Source: JAVBJV01 sp031546815 (GTDB lineage Bacteria > Pseudomonadota > Alphaproteobacteria > Acetobacterales > Acetobacteraceae). Taken from it: a DNA stretch of 64,000 nt. Below are positions 18,255 to 28,875 of the stretch, piece after piece. Made by a program: the position numbers and the translations under genes. Location: NCBI GenBank assembly GCA_031546815.1, contig JAVBJV010000013.1:1-64000 (forward strand), given 5' to 3'. Below the pieces are notes generated by a model. The model searched no databases. It saw only the letters and a program-made list of their open reading frames with translations, and had not been told where the DNA came from. How positions within the stretch are numbered: the first letter of the stretch is position 1; every line of letters begins with the position of its first letter.

Positions 18255-18281
18255 AAAAGGCCCCCACAAGGGGCCTTTTTC
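18255..18281 (+). terminator. Intrinsic terminator after M19 dipeptidase
   Basis: Stem AAAAGGCCCC / GGGGCCTTTT (18255-18264 and 18270-18279) with a short loop and trailing T-run, 14 bp after the stop codon. Confidence 0.92.
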
Positions 18282-18330
18282 ATGTCAGGCGTGCCGGACC
18301 GAAAAACAATAACCAGAAAGGTGTTCCGCC

Positions 18331-18768
18331 ATGGATCTGTCCCGTTTCTTCACGCGCTTTGCCAACGCCGTGGCGCACATGGCGGGACGCCCACTGGTGT
18401 TTGTGCTGAGTGTACTCGCCATCCTGATCTGGGGGATCAGCGGGCCGGTATTCGGATTTTCGGATACGTGGCAGCTGATCATCAATACCGGCACCACCAT
18501 CATCACCTTCCTGATGGTGTTCCTGATCCAGAATACCCAGAACCGCGACGGCGCCGCCATTCAGGCCAAGCTCGACGAACTGCTGCGCGTGACGGAATCG
18601 CGCAACGCCTTCATCGGCATCGAACACCTGACCGAGGAAGAACTCACCGCTATCCGCGAGATGTGCGAAAAGGAAGTGGGCGCAACCAGCGCGGACGGGA
18701 AAAAATCGCCGGGAATCGATTCCTTCCTGCGCTCGCTCGACCGGCTGACCGGAACGCACCGCCAATAA
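18331..18768 (+). CDS. Low-affinity iron permease family protein
   Basis: A 145-residue protein with two hydrophobic helices (about 22-45 and 50-70), followed by the hallmark FLMVFLIQNTQNRDGAAIQAKLDELLR, here spread over residues 58-85, and an acidic C-terminal helix. It matches the Fet4-like 'low affinity iron permease' family of small bacterial proteins, but iron transport is not demonstrated for most of them. AGAAAGG lies about 12 bases upstream of the start. It stands alone between two terminators. Confidence 0.85.
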   Translation: MDLSRFFTRFANAVAHMAGRPLVFVLSVLAILIWGISGPVFGFSDTWQLIINTGTTIITFLMVFLIQNTQNRDGAAIQAKLDELLRVTESRNAFIGIEHLTEEELTAIREMCEKEVGATSADGKKSPGIDSFLRSLDRLTGTHRQ

Positions 18769-18796
18769 AAAAGGCCCCGTAATGGGGCCTTTTTCA
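18766..18796. terminator. Bidirectional terminator between iron-permease-like gene and TRAP dctM
   Basis: Stem AAAAGGCCCC / GGGGCCTTTT with A-run on the left and T-run on the right, located between two convergent stop codons, so it can serve both strands. Confidence 0.92.
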
Positions 18797-18797
18797 G

Positions 18798-20261
<1,464 letters not shown>

Positions 20262-20265
20262 GATC

Positions 20266-20850
20266 TCAGGCCCCCTTGCCGGGTTCGTCGTGCGGGGTCA
20301 GCAGTTCCACCGGCGTCGGCCCGACCTTGTCGGGGGCAGGGTCGGGACCGGCACCCGCCAGGAATGCGACACGCTTGAGGATTTCGGATATGCCCTGCAA
20401 CGCCAGCAGCCCGAACCCGATCGGCACCAGGATCTTGGCGGGCCAGCGGATCAGCCCGCCGGCATCGGACGACATTTCCATGCGCATCAGACTGTCGGTA
20501 AACATCGGCCAGGACAGATACCCGATCAGGACCGCCATCGGCAGCAGGAAAAACAGCCCGCCGATAATGTCGATCCAGGTGCGTGTGCGTTTCGAGAAGC
20601 GGCTGGTAACGATGTCAATTCGGATATGTTCATTGTTCAGCAGCGTATAGGCCGCACACAGCAGGAACACGGCACCGAACAGGTACCACTGCAATTCCAG
20701 CCAGCCGTTCGAGCTTTCGTTGAAAATATGTCTGATCAATGCATTCCCCGCGCTGACGATGGCCGCCAGCAGGATCAGCCACATCACGGATTTGCCAACG
20801 ATGCGGTTCAGACAGTCGATACTGCGGCACAAAGCCAACAGAGCCTGCAT
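20266..20850 (-). CDS. dctQ: TRAP transporter small permease (DctQ)
   Basis: A 194-residue protein with four hydrophobic helices. The N-terminal WLILLAAIVSAGNALIRHIF and the central WLELQWYLFGAVFLLCAAYTL with NNEHIRIDIV are the DctQ hallmarks. ATG 20850 is chosen because GGGAG sits about ten bases upstream; a TTG at 20877 is in frame but less likely. It stabilises DctM in the inner membrane. Confidence 0.93.
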   Translation of the reverse strand: MQALLALCRSIDCLNRIVGKSVMWLILLAAIVSAGNALIRHIFNESSNGWLELQWYLFGAVFLLCAAYTLLNNEHIRIDIVTSRFSKRTRTWIDIIGGLFFLLPMAVLIGYLSWPMFTDSLMRMEMSSDAGGLIRWPAKILVPIGFGLLALQGISEILKRVAFLAGAGPDPAPDKVGPTPVELLTPHDEPGKGA

Positions 20851-20966
20851 GGGTCTGTATCTCCCAAACTGTTGCAACCGATATGCCGGGGTTCGCCAAA
20901 ATCGGCCCGGGCGGCGCGCGGCCGCCCGGTTTCAGTCAGTGTGTTATAATTTTCTTCCGCGTTTGG

Positions 20967-22073
20967 CTATCGCGCGGGGCGCTGTTCCTGTGCAGTGGTC
21001 GCATACACGAAATTTTCAAACGTATTCTCGGCCACGCGCATCCACTGATACTGCGTGGCACGATGCGCCATCATGTGGTCGTAGACGCGCTTGAACCAAG
21101 GATTCTTCGCTGAAATTTCATTGTACAGTTCGAACGTGGCACGATAGGCGGCCTGCATCACGTCGCGCGGGAATGGCCGCAGCTGCGCGCCGCCCGCCAC
21201 CAGCCGGCGCAGCGCCTGCGGGTTCTGCACGTCGTATTTCGCCATGGTTTCCAGCGTGGCATCGCGACAGGCGCTTTCCAGAATGTCGCGATAGACGGGC
21301 GGCAGTTCGGCATACTTGGCCTTGTTCACATAGAACGACAGGTTCAGCCCGCCTTCCCACCAACCGGGGTAATAGTAATACGGAGCCACCTTGTAGAAGC
21401 CCAGCTTCTCGTCGTCGTACGGGCCGATCCATTCCGCCGCGTCGATCGTGCCGCGCTCCAGCGCCGGGTAAATGTCGCCACCGGCGATCTGCTGCGGGAT
21501 GGACCCCAGCTTCGCCATCACGTTGCCCGCCAGCCCGGCGATGCGGAATTTCAGGCCCTTCAGATCCTCGACGGTCTTGATTTCGTTGCGGAACCAGCCG
21601 CCCATCTGCGTGCCGGTATTGCCGCACGGGATCGAGACGATGTTGTAGTCGTTATAGAATTCCGCCAGCAGTTCGCGCCCGCCGCCCGCGTACAGCCACG
21701 AATTGATCATGCGGAAATTCAGTGCGAACGGCAGCGTGGCATCGAACGCGAAAGTCGGGTCCTTGCCCACAAAGTAATAGGCCGCGGTGTGCCCGCATTC
21801 GATGGTGCCGTCCTTCACGGCGTCCAGCACCTGCAGGCCGGGGACGATTTCACCGGCCGGGAAGGTGCGGATCTGGAACTTGTTGTCCGTCATCGCGGCG
21901 ACGCGCTTCGCCACGTGTTCCGCCGCGCCATAGATGGTGTCCAGCGACTTCGGGAACGACGATGCACACCGCCACTGCAGGGCGGGCATCGATTGGGCAA
22001 TGGCCGGCATGGCCAGGGTTCCGGCGGCGGCTGTAACAAGCCCCGTCGTGCGCAACATATTGCGGCGGTTCAT
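20967..22073 (-). CDS. TRAP transporter solute-binding protein, TakP-like (2-oxoacid type)
   Basis: A 368-residue periplasmic receptor. The N-terminus carries a Tat-like signal (NRRNMLRTTGL) ending about residue 27. The body shows DctP-family features and a YYYPGWWEGG motif near residue 240, followed by LRPF...Y, which resemble Rhodobacter TakP, a receptor for pyruvate and other 2-oxo acids. The likely ligand is therefore a 2-oxo acid, but lactate or related hydroxy acids are possible. It is the first gene of the dctP-dctQ-dctM operon and is divergent from hyfB across 190 bp. Confidence 0.88.
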   Translation of the reverse strand: MNRRNMLRTTGLVTAAAGTLAMPAIAQSMPALQWRCASSFPKSLDTIYGAAEHVAKRVAAMTDNKFQIRTFPAGEIVPGLQVLDAVKDGTIECGHTAAYYFVGKDPTFAFDATLPFALNFRMINSWLYAGGGRELLAEFYNDYNIVSIPCGNTGTQMGGWFRNEIKTVEDLKGLKFRIAGLAGNVMAKLGSIPQQIAGGDIYPALERGTIDAAEWIGPYDDEKLGFYKVAPYYYYPGWWEGGLNLSFYVNKAKYAELPPVYRDILESACRDATLETMAKYDVQNPQALRRLVAGGAQLRPFPRDVMQAAYRATFELYNEISAKNPWFKRVYDHMMAHRATQYQWMRVAENTFENFVYATTAQEQRPAR

Positions 22074-22264
22074 GGTGGACGTCTCCCGATCTTCGGCGCC
22101 TTGGGCACCTGTTTTGTTTCTGGGGCGACATCATAAGTACCAGGAAACCGAATTCAATATAATTATCAATGTCGCCGTACTCTGGCGGCACGGGTTCGCA
22201 ACAGGTTAGCCTGTCGCATGGCCCCGATTCCCAACCGCACCGCGATAATCGAGACAGCGTTCCT
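22074..22264. promoter_or_regulatory. Divergent promoter region of TRAP and hyf operons
   Basis: A 191-bp spacer, clearly AT-richer than its flanks around 22130-22170. A TATAAT hexamer is present at 22158-22163 on the plus strand, but I see no good -35 box at 17 bp, so only the region, and not a precise promoter, is supported. Confidence 0.35.
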
Positions 22265-24310
22265 ATGCTGATTGCGTTTGCCGCGCTGTTGCTGCTGTTC
22301 GTCCTGCTGGCGGGTGCGGCGGCGTTCGGGCTGCGGGCACGGCATGTGTATCCCGCCTGCCTGATCCTGTGCGCGCTGGGCGGCGTGCTGGCGCTGGCCG
22401 CACTGCTGATCGGACCGGACGGGCAGACGCTCACCCTGCCCATCGGCCTGCCGGGGCAGGGGATGACGCTGACGGCAGACGCGTTGTCGCTGTGGTTTCT
22501 GCTGATGGTGTTCGTCTCGGGCGCGGCTTCCTCGGCCTATGCCTGCGGGATCGAACACAAGCCCACCCCGAACGATGCGGCGCTGCTGATGCCGTATCCG
22601 ATCTTCATCGCCGCCATGGCGCTGACCGTGCTGGCGGCCGACGGCCTCACCCTGCTGGTCGGGTTCGAGGCGATGTCCCTGGCATCGTGGGCATTGGTGC
22701 TCGCCAAACCGGAAGACCCCGACAGCCAGCGCGCCGGGCGGTTGTATCTGCTGATGGCGGGCATGGGCGCGCTGTGCCTGATCCCCGCCTTCGGGTTGAT
22801 GGCGGCCGACAGCGGCACGGTAATGCCCGATCTGCGTTTCGCCAGCATCCGCGCCCTGCCGTTGGATGGCTGGAAGGCCGCCGCGGTGATGCTGCTGGCG
22901 GTGATCGGCGCGGGGTCGAAAGCCGGTCTGGCACCGCTGCATGTATGGCTGCCGCTGGCGCATCCGGCCGCGCCCAGCCATGTCTCGGCCCTGATGTCGG
23001 CGGCGATGACCAAGGTGGCGCTGTATGTGCTGATCCGCATCGTGTTCGACCTGACCGGCCCGGCCAGCCCGCAATGGTGGAGCCTGCCGCTGCTGGTGAT
23101 GGGCGCGACATCCGCCGTGCTGGGCGCGCTGCGCGCCACGCAGGAGAACGACATGAAGGTGCTGCTGGCCTGCAGCACTATCGAGAATATCGGCCTGATC
23201 GCCGCCGCATTGGGGCTGGCGCTGGTGTTCCGCGCCACCGACCAGACGACTCTGGCCACGCTGGCGCTGGGCGCCGCGCTGCTGCATGCGTTCAACCACT
23301 GCATCTTCAAGACGCTGCTGTTCCTGGGCGCGGGTGCCGCGCAGCACGAGGGCGGTAACCGCAACATGGACATGCTGGGCGGCCTGCTGTCGCGCATGCC
23401 GGTGACCGGCTGGTGCGTGATTGTCGCCGCCGCTGCCGCTGCCGCGCTGCCGCCGCTGAACGGGTTCGCCAGTGAATGGCTGATCCTGCAATCGGCGCTG
23501 GCGGCACCGCGCAATGTCGGGCTGGGATTCCAGATCCTGATCACCGTGCTGGTCGCGCTGCTGGCACTGGCGGCTGCACTGGCGGCTGCCGCGATGGTGC
23601 GCATGGTGGGCGTCGCGTTCCTCGGCCGTCCGCGCATGCCGCGCGCCGCCGGGGCCGAGGAAATGGGCAAGCCCGTGCGCATCGCCATGATGACGCTGGC
23701 GGGCGCATGCGTCGTGCTGGGGCTGTTGCCGGGGCTGCTGCTGGATCTGCTCGACCCGGCGCTGAAGGCGCTGGGCGGCGCGCATGTCAGCCCGCGGGTG
23801 AATGCGGTCAGCATGGTGATGGCGACCGATGCGTACGGGTACGTGCCGCTGGCCATCGGCGCGGTGCTGGCGCTGTGTCTGCTGCTGGTCTGGCGCACGG
23901 TGATGCGCGTGGCCGGGACCGATCAGGCGCGCACCATCCCTACACCGGCCCCCGCCTGGGATTGCGGCTTCATCCCGCCGCCGCGGCACTTCCCGTTCGG
24001 CGATCCGCAGACGCAGTACAGCGCCGGATCTTTCGCTCAACCGATCCGCCGCATGCTGGGCCGCACGGTGCTGGACGCGCACGAACAGGTCGACATGCCG
24101 ACCCCCGGCGACACGCGCCCGGCCAAATACACACTGCGCTGGCACGACCCCGCGTTCAGGTTATTGTTCGACCGCATCGCCGCACTGCATGCACATCTGG
24201 CCCGCTTCGCCGACCTGTCGCGTCACCTGACCATCCGCCACACGCTGGGCGTGGTGTTCGGCGCGCTGATCGCGCTGCTGGTGATGATCGCGGTACTGGA
24301 GCGGCTATGA
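22265..24310 (+). CDS. hyfB: HyfB-like antiporter-type membrane subunit of a hydrogenase-4-like complex
   Basis: A 681-residue proton-pumping type subunit (complex I NuoL/M/N family). The conserved TM5 glutamate lies in FEAMSLASWA, the TM7 lysine in GSKAGLAPLHVWLP, and a further lysine in AMTKVALY, so the ion-translocation residues are kept. The C-terminal 150 residues (WDCGFIPPPRHFPF...) are the HyfB-specific extension with a last membrane helix. ATG 22265 was chosen as the first start directly before the first helix. It is the first gene of a six-gene set; its stop overlaps hyfC by four bases. It should sit at the distal end of the membrane arm. Confidence 0.9.
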   Translation: MLIAFAALLLLFVLLAGAAAFGLRARHVYPACLILCALGGVLALAALLIGPDGQTLTLPIGLPGQGMTLTADALSLWFLLMVFVSGAASSAYACGIEHKPTPNDAALLMPYPIFIAAMALTVLAADGLTLLVGFEAMSLASWALVLAKPEDPDSQRAGRLYLLMAGMGALCLIPAFGLMAADSGTVMPDLRFASIRALPLDGWKAAAVMLLAVIGAGSKAGLAPLHVWLPLAHPAAPSHVSALMSAAMTKVALYVLIRIVFDLTGPASPQWWSLPLLVMGATSAVLGALRATQENDMKVLLACSTIENIGLIAAALGLALVFRATDQTTLATLALGAALLHAFNHCIFKTLLFLGAGAAQHEGGNRNMDMLGGLLSRMPVTGWCVIVAAAAAAALPPLNGFASEWLILQSALAAPRNVGLGFQILITVLVALLALAAALAAAAMVRMVGVAFLGRPRMPRAAGAEEMGKPVRIAMMTLAGACVVLGLLPGLLLDLLDPALKALGGAHVSPRVNAVSMVMATDAYGYVPLAIGAVLALCLLLVWRTVMRVAGTDQARTIPTPAPAWDCGFIPPPRHFPFGDPQTQYSAGSFAQPIRRMLGRTVLDAHEQVDMPTPGDTRPAKYTLRWHDPAFRLLFDRIAALHAHLARFADLSRHLTIRHTLGVVFGALIALLVMIAVLERL

Positions 24311-25266
24311 CGATCCTGATCGCCATCCTCACCCAATTGCTGCACGCCGCGCTGATGCTGCTGGCAGCGCCCTTGCTGACCGGGGTGATCCGCAAGGTGA
24401 AGGCGCGTCTGCTGGGCAGGCGCGGGCCTTCGGTGCTGCAACCCTATCGCGACCTGATCCGCCTGCTGCGCAAACAACCCATCGTGGCCGAGAACGCCTC
24501 CGCCCTGTTCACCATCGCCCCCGCCGCCGGTTTCGCCGTGGTGTTCACCGCCGTGCTGCTGGTGCCAAGCTTCGCGCACGGCATGATCGGCGCGCCACTG
24601 GCCGATCTGCTGGTGATCTTCGGGCTGCTGGCGCTGGCGCGCTGCATTCAGGCGCTGGCGGCGATGGATATCGGCACCGCGTTCGGCGGCATCGGCGCAT
24701 CGCGCGACATGGCGTTCGCGACGCTGGCCGAGCCGGGCATTATTCTGGTGGTGCTGATCCTCGCCTGGCTGACCGGCAGCACCAACCTCGATCTGATCTC
24801 GTTGCTGTTCCGCGATGCCGCGCCGGGTCTGCGTGTCTCGCTGGGGTTGGGGCTGATCGCGCTGATCGCCATCAGCCTGGCCGAGAACGCGCGCATGCCG
24901 GTCGACAATCCCAGCACGCATCTGGAGCTCACCATGGTGCACGAGGCGATGCTGCTGGAATATTCCGGCCGCCATCTGGCGCTGATGCATGCACAGGCAA
25001 TGCTGAAGCTGCTGCTGTGGATGGGGCTGATCGGCGGCATCTTCTTCCCGTTCGGCAGTGCGCTACCCGGCGCTGGGCCGCTTGCGTGGCTGGTAGGGTT
25101 GGGCGCATGGGCGGGGAAGACTCTGGTGCTGGCGGTGTTGCTGGCGGTGTTTGAAGTGTCGATCGCCAAGATGCGCGTGTTCCGTGTGCCCGAATTTCTG
25201 GGTGCCGCTTTGTTGCTGGCACTGCTGGGCGTGATCTTCCTGTTTGTCAGCACGGGGGGCGCATGA
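24307..25266 (+). CDS. hyfC: HyfC/NuoH-like membrane subunit
   Basis: A 319-residue protein with about eight helices. The segment GPSVLQPYRDLIRLLRK (about 39-56) and the loop AENARMPVDNPSTHLELTM (about 194-212), with its conserved acidic residues, are diagnostic for HyfC/HycD/NuoH, the subunit that joins the membrane arm to the iron-sulfur arm and carries the entry of the proton path. It overlaps hyfB and hyfE by four bases on each side. Confidence 0.93.
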   Translation: MTILIAILTQLLHAALMLLAAPLLTGVIRKVKARLLGRRGPSVLQPYRDLIRLLRKQPIVAENASALFTIAPAAGFAVVFTAVLLVPSFAHGMIGAPLADLLVIFGLLALARCIQALAAMDIGTAFGGIGASRDMAFATLAEPGIILVVLILAWLTGSTNLDLISLLFRDAAPGLRVSLGLGLIALIAISLAENARMPVDNPSTHLELTMVHEAMLLEYSGRHLALMHAQAMLKLLLWMGLIGGIFFPFGSALPGAGPLAWLVGLGAWAGKTLVLAVLLAVFEVSIAKMRVFRVPEFLGAALLLALLGVIFLFVSTGGA

Positions 25267-25949
25267 ACGGCACAACCGATTTCGGCATCCTCACGTACGA
25301 CGTCGCGCATCTGCTGGGCGGCTTGGTGCTGGTGCTGTCGTTCGTGCTGCTCTACCAGCGGCGACTGTCGGCGCTGATCAACGCGTTTGCGCTGCAAGCC
25401 TGTGTGCTGGCCGCCGCCGCCGCGTGGCAGGGCCATGTGCAGGGCCATATTGAGCTTTACATCACCGCGCTGGTCACCCTCGGCGCGAAGGGCATCGCGA
25501 TCCCGCTGGTGCTGCACCGGATCACCCGGCGCATGAACGTGCATCGCAGTATCGAGGCAACGATGGGCGTGTTCCCATCGATGATGCAGGGCGCGGCGCT
25601 GGTGGGACTTTCGATCATGGTGGTGCTGCCGGTGGGCGCGGCGTCCGGCGCATCTGCCCTGACGGGTGAAGATCTGGCACTGGCCCTTTCCGTGGTGCTG
25701 CTGGGTCTGCTGATGATGATCGCACGGCGCAATGCGCTCAGTCAGGTGATCGGGTTCCTCAGTCTGGAAAACGGTCTGATCCTCGCGGCGGTCGGCGTTG
25801 CCAACATGCCGTATGTGCTGGAACTGGTGATCGCGGTGCTGGTCGTCGTGGCGTTTATGATCTTCGGCGTGTTCCTGTTCCAGATCCGCGAACGGTTCGA
25901 CAGCCTCGACACCTCCGTGCTCGATGCCGTGCAGGGGGAAGGCGAATGA
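25263..25949 (+). CDS. hyfE: HyfE-like membrane subunit
   Basis: A 228-residue protein with about seven hydrophobic helices. The N-terminal half, with LQACVLAAAAAWQG, and the late SQVIGFLSLENGLIL...VLELVIAVLVVV stretch match HyfE, which is equivalent to a NuoK-like subunit with an N-terminal extension. The conserved Glu in ENGL and the Glu in VLELV are the likely proton-path residues. It is coupled to both neighbours by ATGA overlaps. Confidence 0.9.
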   Translation: MNGTTDFGILTYDVAHLLGGLVLVLSFVLLYQRRLSALINAFALQACVLAAAAAWQGHVQGHIELYITALVTLGAKGIAIPLVLHRITRRMNVHRSIEATMGVFPSMMQGAALVGLSIMVVLPVGAASGASALTGEDLALALSVVLLGLLMMIARRNALSQVIGFLSLENGLILAAVGVANMPYVLELVIAVLVVVAFMIFGVFLFQIRERFDSLDTSVLDAVQGEGE

Positions 25950-27385
25950 CCGGCCTGATCTTCCCCGTCGCACTGCCGCTGGCCGCCGCCGTGCTGTTGC
26001 TGCTGATGCGCAATGCGCGACTGGCGTCGTGGGTAAACTGCGCGGTCTCGGTATTGAACTTCGTGCTGGCGCTGTCGCTGTTCGGGGCAGAGCAGGGGCG
26101 GTTCGGGCTGCTGCACCTGGATCATTTCAACATCTACCTGATCGCGCTGACCACCTTCGTCACCGCGACAACAGCGTGGTTCTCGACCGGCTATATCACC
26201 ACCGAGATCCAGAACGGCCGCATGACCATGGCACGCGTGCGGGTCTATCATGCCATGTATCAGGTGATGTCGGCCGCCATGCTGCTGGCGTTGCTGGCCG
26301 ACAATATCGGGCTGATGTGGGTGGCGGTTGAGGCCACCGCACTGGCCACCGTGCCGATGGTGGCGCTGTATCGCACCCGGGCGAGCATCAAGGCGGCGTG
26401 GAAGTTCTTCATCCTGTGCGGCGTGGGCGTGGGGCTGGCGCTGTTCGGCACCATCCTGCTGTATCTGGCCGCCACCCAGGTACTGGGCGCCGGGCTGGAC
26501 GCGATGAGCTGGGATGCCGTGCAGAAGATCGCCCCGCGCATGAACGGCCCGCTGCTCAATCTGGCCTTCGTGTTTCTGCTGATCGGCTACGGCACCAAGG
26601 CGGGACTGGCACCGCTGCACGCCTGGCTGCCCGATGCGCACGCCGAAGGGCCGACGCCGATCTGCGCCATCCTGTCCGGGCTGGTGCTGAACGTGGCGTT
26701 CGCCGCCATTCTGCGCACGCGCATGCTGATGATGGACAACGAGAACACCATCGCGCCGAATGTGATGCTGCTGATCGCGGGCAGTGTCTCGGTCCTGCTG
26801 GCAGCCTTCAGCCTGTGGCAGCGGCGCGATGTGAAGCGCTTCTTCAGCTGGTCGTCGATCGAACATATGGGCATCGTGGCGCTCGCCTTCGGACTGGGCG
26901 GGGCCAGCGCACATTTTGCCGGGCTGCTGCACATGGGCGGCCACGCGCTGGCAAAAAGCGCCATCTTCTTCGGCATTGGCCACGCGGCGCAGCGCAAGGG
27001 CGGGCAGAGCTTCGGGCAGATCGCGGGCCTCACCATATCAACCCCCGTGCTGGGCTGGAGCCTCGCGCTGCTGATCGCCGCCATCGCCGCCATTCCGCCC
27101 TTCGTGCTGTTCGCGAGCGAGGTGATCATCCTCGGCCAGATGTTCCGGCAATTGCCGTGGCTGCTGATCCCGATCGGCATCGGGCTGATCGCCGCGTTCG
27201 CAGCACTTGTCACCCGTATGCAGGCGCTGTGCTTCGGCACGCCGACGCCCGATATCGCGCAGCCGCCGATGTGGTCGACGCTGGGGCCGGTGTGGCTGCA
27301 CATCATTGCACTGGCCGGGCTTGGCATGATGCTGCCGGACTTCTTCGTGCGCTGGCTGGTCGCCATTGCGGAGCACCTGCGATGA
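25946..27385 (+). CDS. hyfF: HyfF-like antiporter-type membrane subunit
   Basis: A 479-residue second antiporter-like subunit (NuoL/M/N family). The key charged residues are present: Glu in VAVEATALATVP, Lys in YGTKAGLAPLHAWLPDAHAE, and Lys in GHALAKSAIFF. The length fits HyfF. With HyfB it gives the complex two antiporter-like pumps; the third such subunit of E. coli hydrogenase-4 (HyfD) is absent here. It overlaps hyfG by four bases. Confidence 0.92.
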   Translation: MTGLIFPVALPLAAAVLLLLMRNARLASWVNCAVSVLNFVLALSLFGAEQGRFGLLHLDHFNIYLIALTTFVTATTAWFSTGYITTEIQNGRMTMARVRVYHAMYQVMSAAMLLALLADNIGLMWVAVEATALATVPMVALYRTRASIKAAWKFFILCGVGVGLALFGTILLYLAATQVLGAGLDAMSWDAVQKIAPRMNGPLLNLAFVFLLIGYGTKAGLAPLHAWLPDAHAEGPTPICAILSGLVLNVAFAAILRTRMLMMDNENTIAPNVMLLIAGSVSVLLAAFSLWQRRDVKRFFSWSSIEHMGIVALAFGLGGASAHFAGLLHMGGHALAKSAIFFGIGHAAQRKGGQSFGQIAGLTISTPVLGWSLALLIAAIAAIPPFVLFASEVIILGQMFRQLPWLLIPIGIGLIAAFAALVTRMQALCFGTPTPDIAQPPMWSTLGPVWLHIIALAGLGMMLPDFFVRWLVAIAEHLR

Positions 27386-28875
27386 GCAGTTTCACCGAGA
27401 TTCTGGCCACCGGCACACCGCAGGGCGCATTGCCGTATGAGCGTTACCTGCTGTCGCGCGAGGCGTGGACCGCGTTGTCGCAGCACACATCGCTGACACT
27501 GCTGGGCATGTGGGCCGACACAACCGAAGTGCACGCCGCGTTCATGCAGGATGGCGCGGTGTTCCTTGCCTCGGTCCCGGTCGAGGAGTCATATCCGGCA
27601 TTGTCGCCCAGCTTTGTGGCGGCGAGCTGGTTTGAACGCATGATCCACGATCTTTGGGGCCATGTGGCGGAAGGTGGGCTCGATACACGCGCCTGGCTCG
27701 ACCACGGGCGCTGGCCGGTGGCGGCACCGATGTCGCCGCGCCCCGAACCGCGTGTGGCGGCCGAAGTGCCGCAGCCAGAATTTCTGGATGCCGAGGGTGA
27801 CAGTCTGCACGTCATCCCGGTCGGCCCCGTGCATGCGGGGATCATCGAACCGGGGCATTTCCGTTTCCACGCACAGGGCGAAACCGTCGTGCGGTTGCAG
27901 ATCCGCCTGGGCTACACGCACAAGGGCACGCTGGCGCTGATGCGCGGCAAATCGCCCCGCGCGGCAGCACCGTTCGCGGCGCGGATCTCGGGCGATTCCA
28001 CCGTCGCGCATGCTATCGCCTTTGCGCGCGCCGCCGAAGCGGCGACGGGCACGCTGGTCTCGGCCCGCGCGCATGCGCTGCGCGGCGTGATGGCCGAGAT
28101 CGAACGCATCGCCAACCATCTGGGCGATATCGGCGCGATCACCAATGACGCCGCGTTTGCGTGGATCCACGCGCGCTGCGGTTACCACCGCGAAATGCTG
28201 CTGCGCGCCACACGCGCCGCCTTTGGCCACCGGCTGATGATGGATCTGGTGCTGCCGGGCGGCGTTGCCACCACGCTGGCGCCGGGCAGCGAAGCGGCGA
28301 TCCTGCAAACGCTGGATAGCATCCGCACCGAACTGCCCGAGATAACCCGCATCTACGACAACCGCGCCAGCCTGACCGACCGCGTGGAAGGCACCGGCAT
28401 CATCACGCCGCAACTTGCACATCTGTTTGCCGCTGGCGGTTACGTGGGCCGCGCATCCGGGCGGCGTTTCGATGCGCGCGTGCAGATGCCGTATCCGCCG
28501 TACGACGCGCTGCCCCCCACCGCGCCGCTGTATAGCGCGGGCGATGTCGATGCACGGGTGCGGGTGCGGATGGATGAAGTGGTGGACTCGATCCGCCTGC
28601 TGCGCAGCCTGCTGGCCGACATCCCCGAGGGCGATCTGGTCGTCGCGCTGCCCGCCACCGCGGGCGAGGGCGTCGGCATTGTCGAGGGTTTCCGTGGCGA
28701 GATCATCCACTGGGTCAAGCTCGGCCCCGGCGGGGCGATTGCAGCGAACTTCGCGCGCGATCCGTCGTGGCTGCACTGGCCGCTGCTGGAAGCCGCGATC
28801 GAGAATAACATCGTGGCCGACTTCCCGCTCTGCAACAAATCGGTCAACGCGAGCTACAGCGGGGTAGATCTGTAA
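27382..28875 (+). CDS. hyfG: HyfG-like large subunit (NuoCD-type) without Ni-binding cysteines
   Basis: A 497-residue fusion of a NuoC-like N-terminal domain (about 1-120) and a NuoD/hydrogenase-large-subunit domain. In group 4 [NiFe] hydrogenases the nickel is held by two CxxC pairs. Here the first pair position reads RISGDSTVAH with Ser202 and Ser205. The C-terminal pair position (DPCxxC) reads NASYSGVDL with Ser491 and Gly494, at the very end of the protein. The frame around both sites is intact, so the protein probably folds normally but cannot carry a NiFe centre. No C-terminal processing extension exists. I infer a role in quinone or other electron-acceptor chemistry, or in redox-driven ion pumping. 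It overlaps hyfI by one base. Confidence 0.9.
   Translation: MSSFTEILATGTPQGALPYERYLLSREAWTALSQHTSLTLLGMWADTTEVHAAFMQDGAVFLASVPVEESYPALSPSFVAASWFERMIHDLWGHVAEGGLDTRAWLDHGRWPVAAPMSPRPEPRVAAEVPQPEFLDAEGDSLHVIPVGPVHAGIIEPGHFRFHAQGETVVRLQIRLGYTHKGTLALMRGKSPRAAAPFAARISGDSTVAHAIAFARAAEAATGTLVSARAHALRGVMAEIERIANHLGDIGAITNDAAFAWIHARCGYHREMLLRATRAAFGHRLMMDLVLPGGVATTLAPGSEAAILQTLDSIRTELPEITRIYDNRASLTDRVEGTGIITPQLAHLFAAGGYVGRASGRRFDARVQMPYPPYDALPPTAPLYSAGDVDARVRVRMDEVVDSIRLLRSLLADIPEGDLVVALPATAGEGVGIVEGFRGEIIHWVKLGPGGAIAANFARDPSWLHWPLLEAAIENNIVADFPLCNKSVNASYSGVDL

Noticed and set aside
22166..24145. Long minus-strand reading frame opposite hyfB
   Set aside because: It is a high-GC shadow of hyfB with His/Arg/Gln-rich low-complexity translation, no domain and no ribosome site.
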